Assembly: GCA_018114805.1 (NCBI GenBank)
Contig: CP073042.1
Location: forward strand, 682,001 to 746,000
Origin: Candidatus Streptomyces philanthi
Lineage (GTDB): Bacteria > Actinomycetota > Actinomycetes > Streptomycetales > Streptomycetaceae
Direction of reading: 5' to 3'
Length of the DNA: 64,000 nucleotides
Positions 38,746 to 49,351 of the stretch are shown here, piece after piece; the first letter of the stretch is position 1; each line of letters starts with the position of its first letter. Both the position numbers and the translations under genes were made by a program. The notes below the pieces were generated by a model, which did not search any database, was not told the origin of the DNA, and saw only the letters and a program-made list of their open reading frames with translations.

Positions 38746-39180
38746 ATGACCGACCCCACGACACCGGCGGACCTCTTCCGTCACGGGCTGCGCCTGCTGC
38801 TCGCCAAGGACATCGACGGCTGGGTGGCGCTGAGCGACGAGCGGGTGCGGGTCGAGTTCCCGTACGCCCCACCCGGCTACCCGCGGCGGCTGACGGGCCG
38901 CGCCGAACTCGCCGCGTACCTGCGGGACTACCCCGACCACATCGACCTGCGCGAGGTCGCCCACCTGGAGATCCACGAGACCGCCGACCCGACGACCATC
39001 GTCGCCGAGTGGCGCGGCACCGGCCGCGTCGTCGCGACCGGCGGGCCCTACGACATGACGTACGTCGTGGTCGCGACCGCCCGCGACGGGCGCTTCACCC
39101 ACTACCGCGACTACTGGAACCCGCTCGCCATCCCGGACTCGATGGCCGCCGAGCAGACCGCCGCGAGGAGCGCGCCATGA
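38746..39180 (+). CDS. NTF2-like/SnoaL-like protein
   Basis: A 144-residue cone-shaped fold protein: DLFRHGLRLLLAKDIDGWVALSDE near the start, a middle GRAELAAYLRDYP, and YDMTYVVVATARDGRFTHYRDYWNP at the end. This is typical of the nuclear transport factor 2/SnoaL superfamily, whose members act as isomerases, hydrolases or binding proteins. The stop overlaps the next start as ATGA (39177-39180). Probably regulated by the divergent TetR through the operators just upstream. Confidence 0.85.
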   Translation: MTDPTTPADLFRHGLRLLLAKDIDGWVALSDERVRVEFPYAPPGYPRRLTGRAELAAYLRDYPDHIDLREVAHLEIHETADPTTIVAEWRGTGRVVATGGPYDMTYVVVATARDGRFTHYRDYWNPLAIPDSMAAEQTAARSAP

Positions 39181-40133
39181 CCGAGCACCACACCGCACCG
39201 GCCGCCCCGGGCACCGGGGCCACCTTGGTCACCGGGGCCACGAGCAACACCGGCGGGCGCGTCGTCCGTCGGCTCGTCTCGCTCGGGCGGCCCGTCGCCG
39301 CGGCGAGCCGTGGCGCCGCCGCGCCGGCGGGCGCCCGGGGGCGCGCTTCGACTGGTACGACCCCGCCACCCACGGCGACGCCCTGCGCGGCGCGGACCGA
39401 CTGTACGTCGTCCCGCCGGTCGGCGACGTGGACCCGGCGCGGGTCGTCCTGCCGTTCCTGCGCCGGGCGCGCGGCCGGCGTGCGCCGCGTCGTGCTCCTC
39501 AGCTCGCCCGCGATCCGGGCCGGCGACCCGGGCGTGGGGCAGGTGCACGCCGCGCTCGGCGACCTCTTCGAGACCTGGGCCGTGCTGCGGCCGTCGTGGT
39601 TCATGCAGAACTTCACCGGCCGGCACCAGCACGCCGACAGCGTCCGCGGCGACGGCGTGCTCACCACCGCCACCGGCACCGGCCGCGTCGGCTTCGTGGA
39701 CGCCGACGACATCGCCGAGGTCGCCGTGCACGCGCTGACCGACGACCCGCCACCCACCGGCGACCTGGTCGTCACCGGCCCCGAGGCGCTGAGTTACGAC
39801 GAGGTCGCCGCCCTGCTCAGCACGGTGACGGGCCGCCCCATCAGCCACGTCCCGGTCGGCTTCGCGGACCTGCGGGACCGGTTGGCGGCCGGGTTGCCCG
39901 TGGAGTACGCCGCGTTCCTGGCCGGCCTCGACCGCGCCATCGCCGAGGGCGCCGAGGACCGCGTCACCGACACCGTGCTGCGCGTCACGGGCCACCCGCC
40001 CCGCACCCTCGGCGAGCACGCCCTCGCCCACCTGGGCCAGCGCCCCGCGCAGGCCACGCGCCCCGACCGTACGCGTCCGACGTACGCGCCTGGTGACACG
40101 GCACCGTGCGAGCGACCCCGACCGCGCGCCTGA
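39177..40133 (+). CDS. NmrA-like NAD(P)-binding protein (two frameshifts)
   Basis: Starts at ATG 39177 with the dinucleotide motif LVTGATSNTGGRVVRRL. The frame shifts near 39330 into GARFDWYDPATHGDALRGAD and DRLYVVPPVGD, and again near 39470. It then reads RRVVLLSSPAIRAGDPG, VLRPSWFMQNFTG and VTGPEALSYDEVAALLSTVTG, a typical NmrA/ergot-type oxidoreductase. It is coupled to the NTF2-like gene. Substrate unknown; the pair resembles small detoxification operons under TetR control. Confidence 0.8.
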   Translation: MTEHHTAPAAPGTGATLVTGATSNTGGRVVRRLVSLGRPVAAASRGAAAPAGARGRASTGTTPPPTATPCAARTDCTSSRRSATWTRRGSSCRSCAGRAAGVRRVVLLSSPAIRAGDPGVGQVHAALGDLFETWAVLRPSWFMQNFTGRHQHADSVRGDGVLTTATGTGRVGFVDADDIAEVAVHALTDDPPPTGDLVVTGPEALSYDEVAALLSTVTGRPISHVPVGFADLRDRLAAGLPVEYAAFLAGLDRAIAEGAEDRVTDTVLRVTGHPPRTLGEHALAHLGQRPAQATRPDRTRPTYAPGDTAPCERPRPRA

Positions 40134-40332
40134 CGCCCCGTTCGAGGGGCCATGAGCGGCCCGTGCCAGCGCGGGCCGGTCCCGGCCGGCGCGCGGTGCG
40201 CGGACCGCCGCCGGCGCGCGCGCCGTGGCGACAGCGCGGGGGGCGTGGCCGGCGACCGGGCGTTATCAGTGGTCGGTTGTAGTGTGAGAACCGTCCCTAT
40301 CCACGCTGCTGGCTGCTGCGCGATGCGGACAC

Positions 40333-40398
40333 CGGGCCGGACCCACCCGGGTCCGGCCCGCACCCGCCCCCGCCACCGGCCGCGCGCCGGCCGGTGGC
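40333..40398. terminator. Two hairpins between convergent genes
   Basis: Perfect 12-bp arms at 40333-40344 and 40349-40360, then 10-bp arms at 40372-40381 and 40389-40398. They lie between the NmrA-like gene and the convergent large gene. Confidence 0.65.
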
Positions 40399-40516
40399 AC
40401 CGACCGCTGACGTCCCGCCCCGACGGCTGACCGCCCCGAGGAGGGTGCCGGTGTTCACCGCCCGACGCGGCACGGCGGTCGGCCGACCGGGCCCGTGGCA
40501 CCGGTGCGTGGCGCGG

Positions 40517-43500
40517 CTAGGACCGCAGGGCGGCGACGAACTGAGGGATGGCCGCGGCCACGTGCGCCCCCAGGTCGATCGCCGCGTGCGCCTCCGGCAC
40601 GCCGGGCGCCCGCGCGAACTCGGGGAGGCCGAGGAAGGCGAAGAGCGGCCCGATCGGGCCGAGGGCCACCGCCCACTCCCCCGCGCCACCCTCGAGCCGC
40701 CCCTCCTCCCACGCCCGCAGCAGCGACAGGAGGACACACAGCGCCGCCAGCGTGTTGACGGCGGGCGCCGCCTGGTTCAGGGTCCGGCCCGCCGCGGTGT
40801 CGTGCCCCAACAGGCCGAGCAGGCTGCCGATCCCGGCGACGCCCTCCCCGAGCACCGTCGGCAGGGACGGTGGCCAGCGTCCAGTCGCCGAAACCGGCCG
40901 CGAGCACCACCAGGCTCATCGCCAGGACGCCGCCGTGGAAGTGGCGCAGCAGCGGCTGGCCGGGCTCGCGCGGGGCCCACAGGTCGACGCCGGGCTGCGC
41001 GAACGCCAGACAACAGGTGCTCATGCTGGTCAACACGCCGAGTGCCAGGGCCTGTTCCTCCCCGTGCGGGCCCACGGGCCCCTCGCCGCCGTGGAAGGGC
41101 CACACCCCACCGGGGAACAGGCTGGCCCGCGCGTCCCCCGTGGTGACCTTGTACGCGATGGTCGCGGGATAGGCGGCCGTGAGCGCGAGGAGGCCGCCGA
41201 CGGTCGGCGTGTCGTCCTCGTCGTCACGCCGCGCGGCGTGGGCGGCCAGTTGCCACAGCGGGGTGAGGTGCGGCCTGCCCGACGTGGCGTCCAGTGCGGT
41301 GTTCAGCACGCCCACGATCGCGTCCACGGCGGCGTCCAGGACCCGCAGCAGGCTGTGCGCGATCTCACGCACGCACCCCATGACCGCCCGCAGGCTCTCC
41401 TTGGCCTCGGCCAGCAGGTGGGCGAGTTCCTGGCCGTACACCCGCCGCTGGTCGCCGACGAGGCCGCCGACCGCCTCCCACAGGGCGCGCAGGTGGCGCG
41501 GGAGGCAGTCGCTGACCGCGCCGAAGTCGTCGACGAAGGCCCGCTCGACCGCCGGGTCGAGGCGGGGGCGGGGAAGGTCAGCGGGCCGTGCCGCTGGAGC
41601 CACTCCTCGAGCCAGCCGGCGATCGGGTCGTTGAGGGCATCGAAGACCACCGGGTGGGGCGTCACGAGGGCGATGCCGGCCTGGAACGTCCGGTCCCCGA
41701 GCAGGCCGTGCGCCAACGTGTCGAGCAGCCGGTCGAGGCCCTCATACCGCGCGTCGAGCCAGGCGTCGACGGCCCGGTCCAGGCGCGCGAACCCGTCGGC
41801 GTCCAAGCACCCGCCGGGTACGCCGCATGGCCTGCTGGAGGGCGTCCTTGGCCTCCCACACGGCCTTCCAGTCGGTCGCGGTGCTCAGCCAACCGATCGC
41901 CTCCCGGGCGGGGACGCCGACGCCGGCGAAGCACGCGCCCAGCGCCCGCCCGCCCTCCTCCAGGTCCCGCACGGGCAGCCGCACGCCGGGGGCGACGGGC
42001 CGCCCCGCGAGCGTCAGGTCCGTCGCCGCCCAACCCGCCCCGTCCGCGGCCCAGCCCCCCACCTCGACCACGCCGTGCTCCACCCCGAACCACAGGTCTC
42101 CGACCATGAGCGCGTCCCCGTCGCCGTCCGCCTCGGCCGCCCCGGCGGTGGCCGGGGCGTCGTCATCGCCCGGCGTGAGGCTCGCGGTGACCATGCTGGC
42201 GAGCACTGCGCCGGTGCTCACGCTGGCGGTGCCCGTGCTGACGGGCGCGTGCTCGTCGGACGGGCCGGCCGGTCCTGCGAGCGCGTGCCGGGCGATCGCC
42301 CGGATGGCGCCGGGGGTGCGGGCGAGCCGGTCGGGAGCGGCGCCTGTGGCGAGGCCGCCCAGCGCCGCTCCCCCGGCGTCGAACGCGGGCAGTCGCCCCC
42401 GGGGGTCACACTCGCGCAGGGTGCCCGCGCCGGCGAGGTAGGCGAGCGTCTTGGTGCCGGGGCGGAACGTGGCCACGCCGGCCCCGGCCGCGTCCGTGAG
42501 CACCACCTCCGGCCTGGCCAGCGTGGTGGCCCGGACCATGAACCGCAGCACCCCCGCGTGGTGGGTCAGGAACGGCTGCGGCGCGGCGGTCAGCGTGTGC
42601 ACCGTCGGCTCGGCGCCGGTCACCCCGGGCCGCCGCCAGTAGATCTCGCAGTCGCCGGCGTGCGCGGCGCTGGCGAGGCTCACCTCGTGCAGGGGCAGCG
42701 GGGTGCCGGTCGCGTCGAAGACGCTCACCTCCACGTGGTGGAAGTCCGCCGTGTACGCCTCGCCGGCCACGGCGGGCCCGGTGCACCTGGACGGAGCGCC
42801 AGCGCCGCGTACGCGCCTGCTGGACGGCGAGTCGCAGCAGCGGGCCGTCGCGGTGGCAGGTGAACAGGGCGGTCTCCCGCTCCCCGCGCTCCCGGCCGGC
42901 GACGGCGAAGCGGCCGACCTCCCGGTCGATGGGCACCTGCGGCAGCCAGCGCCCCGGCGCGGACCGGCTCTCGCGGATCACCCACAGCCGCTGCGCCACG
43001 TCCAGCGCGTACACGTCCCGGAAGTCCCGCTCGCCCCCGCCGTACGGCTCCCGGCTACGGTGCGGGACCACGTCGGCGAACTCCACGGCGACGGGCATCG
43101 GCGGGACGGGCGCCGGCGCGAGCCGCCCGTCGCGGGGCGCGCGTCCATTGACGCGGGCGGACGAGAAGGAGCCGTCCTGGTTCACGACCAGGAGCAACAC
43201 CCCCGCGCCGTCCGGGTACAGCGCGACCAGCCGCCGCGCCCGCTTGCCGTCCTCGTCGGCGAGGCGCGCCTGCCCGCCCCGCGCCCCGTCGGCGCCGCGC
43301 CACCGCACGCGTACGGGGTACGCGTCGGCGGGCGTCACCCGCGGGGCGTAGACGTACCGACAGTCGCCCCGTTCGACGTCGGCCAGCAGGTCGCTGCCGG
43401 GCCCCGCGTCGTCGAACTCCGCCTCCCGCGACTCCCCTTCGCGGATCAGGCAGTACCGGCCGGCCCCCTGCCGCGCGTACGCCAGCCCCTCACCGTCACA

Positions 43501-43992
43501 GTGCAGCGCCTGCCACCGGGTCCCGTCGGTGGCCGACACCCGCCGGGCCGGGCCGAAGCCGCCGCCCTCCGGGTCGAGCGCGCAGGTGTGCAGGGCGCCC
43601 GTGGTGTCGAGGAACACGCACTGCGGCGCGCGACGCGCGACGACGACCTCGGCCGGTTCGACGCCGGCCCCGAGGTCGAGCGGGGCCACCCGCCAGCCGA
43701 GCGGGGCCCGCGCGTCGCGCACCACGTGTAGGGCCCGGCGCGGCAGCCCGTCCACTGCGCTGACCACCACCGCCTGCGGCACCAGGTCCCCGCCCACGGG
43801 CTCGATACCGGCGGGCGGGCGAGCGCCCCCGACCGTGGCCGTGTCCCGTGCGTAGAACGGGGCGACGGGGCGGGCGGACGAGGTGTCGACCGGCACGCCC
43901 ACCGCCAGGAGCACGTCCTGCATCATCACGTCGAGGGCCTGCGCATGGGCGACGTCCACCGGGGCCGTCTCGCCGGGCGCTGGTGTGTCCAC
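40517..43992 (-). CDS. Very large unrecognised protein (about 1,150 residues, several frameshifts)
   Basis: Four frame segments join into one locus. From 43992: MDTPAPGETAPVDVAHAQAL, then ~400 residues of beta-rich sequence with repeating units such as QCVFLDTTGALHTCALDP and DVYALDVAQRLWVIRES, like propeller or lectin-type blades. After a break near 42772 comes a domain with DFHHVEVSVFDATGTPLPLH and IYWRRPG. After breaks near 41810 and 41575 comes a helical region (AFVDDFGAVSDCLPRHLRAL, LLAEAKESLRAVMG). It ends with hydrophobic segments (MSLVVLAAGFGDWTL) and GLPEFARAPGVPEAH. No signal peptide. I do not recognise the family and infer no function. The breaks are at GC runs. Confidence 0.6.
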
Positions 43993-44250
43993 GCGGGCCT
44001 CCCTCCTGCCACTGACGTCGAGAACCGTGGCGACAACCGAGTCGAAACGCTAGAAATCCGAAACATCAGGAAAGTGAGTAGTCGAAAAGAGGTCCCTGAG
44101 TTACCCGATCGGCGCGCCGAATATGCCTGGATCGACGGGAGGCGACAGGTACGGACGTCGGCGACGCACAGGCCCGAGGCGACGCCGGCCCCCACCCGGG
44201 CCACCCGCCCCGCCCCCACCGCCGAGCGGCCCGAACCGGCGCGGCCCGGG

Positions 44251-45036
44251 TCAGCGATGCGGAGGGCAGCCCTGGGCCGCACCGCCCCCACCAGGGCCAC
44301 CCGGGCCACCCGCATCCGGGCTAACCTCGCCCGAGCCACCCGCACCCGCGCCGCCCCAGGCCGGCGCGAGACCGGCCGCGTGCGCGATGACCTCAGCCGT
44401 GGCCCGCCTGCCGGCCACCGCGTGCGCTGCCCGCGCCGGGACGCACCGCCCGCGCTCCGCGCTGAACTCGGCCATGACGACGCCGGCGTGATCCGTCGCC
44501 AGCTCCGTCCGCCGCACGGGCCAGCCGCGCCCCCGCAGGGCGGCGGCGAACTCGCGGGTGTGCTCCGCCGCCACGATGTCGTCCGCCGTCCCGTGCACCA
44601 GCCGCACGGGCAGCGGCCCCGCCGACGTGGTGGCCAACTCCGCCAACGGGCTAACGCCCGTGGTACGGGCGGGCCGGCCGTAGTGGCCCGCGACACCGAC
44701 GACGGCCGTCGGCCGCCATGCGTCGCACGAAGCGGGCCGCAGCGCGAGGCCCGCCGCGGCCCCGGCCCCGGCTGACCAACCGGCGAGCACGCACCGGTCG
44801 ACATCGCCCCCGTGCGCGCCGGCGTGCTCCCGTACGAAGCGCAGCGACTCAAGGAGGTGCGCGCGCCAGCCGTCCGCGGCGTCGGAGCGCCAGTCCGGTA
44901 CGTAGACGAGCAGCCCGAGCCGCGCGACCTCGCGCGCCAGCGGCCGCAGGACGTCCCGTTCCGCGGGGCCGATGCCGTGCCACAGCAGGGCGACGGGCGC
45001 CGCCGTCCGGGCCCCGCCGGGTCAGTGCACGTCCAT
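44251..45036 (-). CDS. Alpha/beta hydrolase, dienelactone-hydrolase/esterase type (5' frameshift)
   Basis: Reading from about 45000: VALLWHGIGPAERDVLRPLA, LLVYVPDWRSDAADGW, then the nucleophile elbow LAGWSAGAGAAAGLAL, VRLVHGTADDIV with the acid, and TELATDHAGVVMAEF with the His. The best start, ATG 45036 (MDVH), runs into a TGA at 45022-45024 in the printed frame, so an indel is likely within the first ten codons. The C-terminus is a Gly/Pro tail. Substrate unknown. Confidence 0.65.
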
Positions 45037-45413
45037 GGCCAAGGCGTCGGCTCCGCAGGTGGTGGTGTGCGTCGCGGGTGGCTGGGTGGTCGCGTCCGTG
45101 CGCTCCTGATCCGCTGGTGTTGACAGACCTTCGACCCTGCCCGCACCACCGACCGACCCGACGACCGCCCCCGCCACCTCGCCCCGATCCACCGGAGCGC
45201 CGCACCCCGTCTTCCGGCCCCCGCGCGGTGTCTCCTTGCCTTCACGCGACGGGGAGGCGAACTTTCGGCGGCCCGCGTACGGGCGGTTGACGCGCGTAGC
45301 GTGCCGGCCACAGGCTAGATCCCGGCCACCAACGAGGCGTTGCGGATGGCCATTTCAGCCGGGGGCCGACGGTTCCCGTTCGCGATGTGACGGTTGACGG
45401 TCGGGAGGCCGGG

Positions 45414-46148
45414 ATGCTCAGACGAACCACACGTTTGCTTGTCTTATTTGTCATAGCCATGGCGCGCCCGGTGATCGGCGTCGGCACGACGTCGGGCACG
45501 GCGCAGGCGGCCTCGTGCTACACCTGGAACCGCACCCTCTCCCAGGGCTCGTCGGGCAGCGACGTGACCCAGTTGCAGATCCGCGTGGCCGGCTGGGTGA
45601 CCTTGGGCGAGCGGCTCTCGTACGACGGCCACTACGGCGCCCGCACCGCCGCCGCCGTGAAGAAGTTCCAGGCCGCGTACGGCATCAGCGCGGACGGCGT
45701 GGCGGGCCCGAAGACCTTCAGCAAGATCTACTCGCTCCAGGATGCGGACTGCACGCCGATCCACTTCACGTACGCCGAGCTGAACAAGTGCAACTCCACC
45801 TGGTCCGGCGGCGCGGTCTCGGCCACCACCGCCAAGGCCAACGCCCTGAAGACCATGTGGAAGCTGGAGGCGATGCGGCACGCGCTCGGCGACGTGCCGA
45901 TCCAGATCTCCAGCGACTTCCGCTCCTACGCCTGCAACAGCGCGGTCGGCGGCGCGTCCAGCAGCCGCCACCTGCACGGCGACGCCGCCGACCTCGTCGG
46001 CCCGCCGACCCTGTGCGGCCTCGCACAGCAGGCCAGGACGCACGGCTTCTCGGAGATCCTCGGCCCGGGCTACACCGGCCACAACGACCACACCCACGTG
46101 GCCTTCGACCCGTCGGCGTTCTGGTCCGCCCCCAAGTGCGGCATCTGA
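45414..46148 (+). CDS. Secreted M15-family D-Ala-D-Ala carboxypeptidase with peptidoglycan-binding domain
   Basis: A complete protein of 244 residues with GGGAGG before the ATG at 45414. A signal peptide (LRRTTRLLVLFVIAMARP) ends near TAQAASC. Then comes a PG_binding_1 domain (SSGSDVTQLQIRVAGW, YGARTAAAVKKFQAAYGISA, DGVAGPKT) and the peptidase M15 domain with zinc ligands in SSSRHLHGDAADL and HNDHTHVAFD. It should trim cell-wall peptides outside the cell. Confidence 0.9.
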   Translation: MLRRTTRLLVLFVIAMARPVIGVGTTSGTAQAASCYTWNRTLSQGSSGSDVTQLQIRVAGWVTLGERLSYDGHYGARTAAAVKKFQAAYGISADGVAGPKTFSKIYSLQDADCTPIHFTYAELNKCNSTWSGGAVSATTAKANALKTMWKLEAMRHALGDVPIQISSDFRSYACNSAVGGASSSRHLHGDAADLVGPPTLCGLAQQARTHGFSEILGPGYTGHNDHTHVAFDPSAFWSAPKCGI

Positions 46149-46160
46149 ACCTCGCCCTCC

Positions 46161-46207
46161 GCCCGCCCGTCGGCACCCCACCCCAAGCGGCGAGCCGACG
46201 GGCGGGC
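46161..46207. terminator. Hairpin after the M15 peptidase
   Basis: Perfect 14-bp arms at 46161-46174 and 46194-46207 around a 19-nt loop, 12 bases after the stop. Confidence 0.65.
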
Positions 46208-46272
46208 CCGCGGCTTTCCGGCCATTCGCGGGGGGAGCGGCACGGCCAGCCGCCACTCCCCCTGAACATTTA

Positions 46273-46305
46273 GTTGTGTGAACGCAATAGTTATAGCCAC
46301 ACAAC
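46273..46305. promoter_or_regulatory. MarR-type operator before the MFS/MarR operon
   Basis: Inverted repeat GTTGTGTG (46273-46280) and CACACAAC (46298-46305). The spacer contains TAGTTAT, a possible -10 box, about 25 bp before the GTG start. Position suggests autoregulation by the downstream MarR gene. Confidence 0.7.
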
Positions 46306-46321
46306 GAATCGAGGATGTCCC

Positions 46322-47778
46322 GTGACCCAGCTCGCTCCGCGCCGGCGCTGGTTGGTGCTGGCCATCTGCTGCCTGAGCTTGTTGATCGTCAGCCTCGACG
46401 TCACCGCTCTCAACATCGCGCTGCGCTCCATCCAGCGCGATCTGGGCAGCTCGGTCTCCGGCCTGCAGTGGACGGTCGACGGCTACACCCTCGTGCTGGC
46501 CAGCCTGTTGATGTTCTCCGGTTCGCTCGCCGACCAGGTGGGGCGGCGGCGCGTCTTCCAGGCCGGGCTGACCGTCTTCACCACGGCCTCGCTGCTGTGC
46601 AGCCTCGCGCCGGGGCTCGGTTGGCTGATCGCCGCGCGGGTGCTCCAGGCAGTCGGCGGGTCGATGCTCAACCCCGTCGCCATGTCGATCATCAGCAACG
46701 TGTTCGCCGACTCACGCGAACGCGCCCGCGCGATCGGCGTGTGGAGCGGCGTCGTCGGGATCAGCATGGCGGCCGGGCCGATCATGGGCGGCGCGCTCGT
46801 GGAGGCGGCCGGCTGGCGCGCCATCTTCTGGATCAACGTCCCCATCGGCCTGGCCGCGCTCGCGCTGACCCGACGCTACGTACCCGAGTCCCGCGCCGCG
46901 CGCCCCCGCCGCGTCGATCCCATCGGGCAGGTCCTGGTCATCGTCCTCCTCGCGACGGTGACGTACGCGATCATCGAGTCGCCGGCCCGGGGCTGGGACG
47001 CACCGCTCGTGGTCGCGTGCGCGCTCACCGCCCTCGGCGCGCTCCTGGGGCTCCTGTGGTACGAGCCCAGGCGCGCCGATCCCCTGGTCGACCTGCGGCT
47101 CTTCCGGTCCGTGCCGTTCTCGGGGGCCACCGTCACTGCCGTGGCCGCGTTCTTCTCGCTGGGCGGGTTCCTCTTCATCAGCTCCCTCTACCTCCAGCAC
47201 GTACGGCGCTTCGACCCGCTGCACGCCGGCCTGTTCATGCTGCCCATGGCCGTGATGGCGCTGGTTAGCGCGCCGCTGTCAGGGCGGATCGTCGGGTCGC
47301 ACGGGCCCCGCACGCCACTCCTGGTGGCCGGGGCCGCGCTGGGCGCGAGCGCGGCGCTCCAGGCGCTGACCTACTCCGCGCACCTCTCGGTGGGCGTGCT
47401 GTTCCCCGCCTACGCGCTGTTCGGCATCGGCTTCGGGATGGTCAACGCCCCGATCACCAACACCGCCGTGGCCTCGCTGCCGCGCTCGCGGGCCGGCGTG
47501 GCCGCCGCCATGGCCTCCACAGCCGCCAGCTCGGGGTGGCGGTGATCGGCGCGCTACTGGCGGCCGGCGCCCACCTGGACCCGACGGGGAACGACGCGCA
47601 CCCGGACCCGACGGCCTTCATCGACGCGAGACGGACCGCCTGGTGGCTCATCGCCGGGTGCGGCGGCGCAATCCTGCTGGTGGGTACGCTCACCTCTGGC
47701 CGCTGGGCGCAGTCCACGGCCCGGCGCACCGCGCGGCGGCTGGCCGCCGAGGAGACCCAAGCGACAGTGAAGGCCTGA
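46322..47778 (+). CDS. MFS drug/H+ antiporter, DHA2 type (one frameshift)
   Basis: A membrane exporter of about 485 residues. GTG start at 46322 after GAGGATG. It has DVTALNIALRSIQRDL in helix 1, ADQVGRRRVFQAGLTVF (loop motif A), LQAVGGSMLNPVAMSII and the motif C segment GVVGISMAAGPIMGGAL. About 12-14 helices. The frame breaks near 47525 after AAAMAS and continues QLGVAVIGALLAAG to 47778. Its stop overlaps the MarR start, so pump and regulator form an operon, probably induced by the pump's substrate. Confidence 0.88.
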
Positions 47779-48227
47779 TGGAACGCCCACGCGAGACGGA
47801 CCGACCGGTGAACGACGCCACCCCCCAGGCCACCACCCGAGCCTGGCAGGGGCTGCACACCCTCCTGTTGGAGCGCCACAACCGTCGCAAGGAGGTCGCC
47901 GACGCGCTCGGCATGAGCTTCAGCTGCATCCGCGCCCTGCGCCGGATCGCTCCGGGCCCGCTCACGCTGCGGGACCTGGCGCAGCGGATGGGCGCCGACC
48001 CGCCGTACACCACCGTCATCGTCGACGACCTGGTACGACGCGGCTTCGCGGAGCGCGTCACGCACCCCGTCGACCGGCGCTCCAAGCTGGTCCGCCTCAC
48101 CGAGGAGGGCAAGGCCGCCGCCCACCGCGCCGCCACGATCCTCGCCACCCCGCCCGACGAGCTGCTCGCCCTGCCCCGCGAGGACATCGAGGCGCTCGAC
48201 CGCGTGGTGACCCGGCTCCTGGGCTGA
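47778..48227 (+). CDS. MarR family transcriptional regulator
   Basis: A complete 149-residue winged-helix protein with LTLRDLAQRMGADPPYTTVI (recognition region), VDDLVRRGFAERVTHPVDRR (wing) and LVRLTEEGKAAAHRA. The ATG shares one base with the transporter stop (TGATG). It probably represses the operon through the inverted repeat at 46273-46305. Confidence 0.88.
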   Translation: MERPRETDRPVNDATPQATTRAWQGLHTLLLERHNRRKEVADALGMSFSCIRALRRIAPGPLTLRDLAQRMGADPPYTTVIVDDLVRRGFAERVTHPVDRRSKLVRLTEEGKAAAHRAATILATPPDELLALPREDIEALDRVVTRLLG

Positions 48228-48246
48228 CCTGCCCACGGCGACCCGG

Positions 48247-49014
48247 TCAGGGCGTGGGAATGCCCGCGGGGGCGCGCGGCGGGCGCCCGAACCGGACCGG
48301 GACGCCCGGCGAGTACAGCACGCTCACCGGTCGCGCCGCCGGCGCCGGCAGGCCCGCGGCGGCGATCAGGTTCTCGTCGCAGCGCAGGAGTTCGGCGCGG
48401 TGCAGGGGCCAGCGGGGGTGGGTGTTCGGGAGGTACGTTGAGCGCCCGAAGAACGTGTTATGCATGCCCCAGCGGGGAGTCAGGAAGTGCTCAAGATCGG
48501 TGGGCTCGTCAACCGGCCCGGCGACCCGGACGGCGATCCGGCTGTACGCGCCCCGCGGCCCGGGCCAGCGGCGACGGCTGGCGTACGTGACGGTGTCCCC
48601 GACCCGGCGCACGCTCATCCTCGACCAGAGGTAGGGGAGGCGGAAGGCGGCTCGGGCGACGGAGACGGGAACGAGTCGGGACGCGTCCAGCGAGCGGAAG
48701 ACCACCCCGCGCCGGCCGCGGGCGTCCACCGAGTACAGGCGGACGTTCGTATCCGGGAAGGTCCCGAGGTAGGGGACGCCCGGGAGGCGGAACCAGCCCA
48801 CCCGGTGCATCCGGAAGGCGACCAGCCCGACGTAGGTGCGGCCGTCCAGCGTGTCCGGACGGGTGCCGACGGGCAACAGCGGCGTCACGACGGCGGGTTC
48901 GACGGCCCAGTGCAGGAAGGCCAGGTCGAGCCAGGACTGTGTGAGCAGCGGGTGCTCCGCGCCGTGCGGCGGGTCGGCCGATATCGGCTCGGGAACCCTC
49001 TCCAGCGACACCAT
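48247..49014 (-). CDS. DUF2071 (YqjF-like) protein
   Basis: About 255 residues from ATG 49014 (MVSLERVPEP). It shows LTQSWLDLAFLHWAVEP, TYVGLVAFRMHRVGWFRLPG, RRGVVFRSLDASRLV and the C-terminal TPRWGMHNTFFGRSTYLPN, which match DUF2071 proteins common in Streptomyces. Function unknown; the fold is related to acetoacetate decarboxylase-like barrels. It converges on the MarR gene with a 19-bp gap. Confidence 0.85.
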   Translation of the reverse strand: MVSLERVPEPISADPPHGAEHPLLTQSWLDLAFLHWAVEPAVVTPLLPVGTRPDTLDGRTYVGLVAFRMHRVGWFRLPGVPYLGTFPDTNVRLYSVDARGRRGVVFRSLDASRLVPVSVARAAFRLPYLWSRMSVRRVGDTVTYASRRRWPGPRGAYSRIAVRVAGPVDEPTDLEHFLTPRWGMHNTFFGRSTYLPNTHPRWPLHRAELLRCDENLIAAAGLPAPAARPVSVLYSPGVPVRFGRPPRAPAGIPTP

Positions 49015-49351
49015 CACCGCAGTATCCCAGGGCACCGCCACCCTCCTACGGGCCGGCCGGGAGTGGGAGTCGGCCGGGAGCCCCGCTCGGGCTGGTGGGG
49101 GCTCGGCCGCGGGCCGGGGTACGGCTCGGTGGGGGCTCGAACGGGGGCGGACACCGGCCATGCCGACACGCAAGAGAAACACGCCGAAGAGAAACCACCT
49201 TTCGCCGGCCTTTCCCTGGTAGGCGGCTGTCTCCCCCGCTCGTCCCGCTCACCGGGTTCACCACTTCGTTGATGACGGTGCGCCAGTTGGCTAGCTTCTA
49301 CGGGTCATGTCGGGCCAGCGCCTGACGGGACGATGAACAAGGGGGAAACAC

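Noticed and set aside
40548..42863. A 771-residue + strand open frame opposite the large unknown gene
   Set aside because: Arg/Gly/Ala-rich shadow of the - strand coding sequence with no domain or ribosome site.
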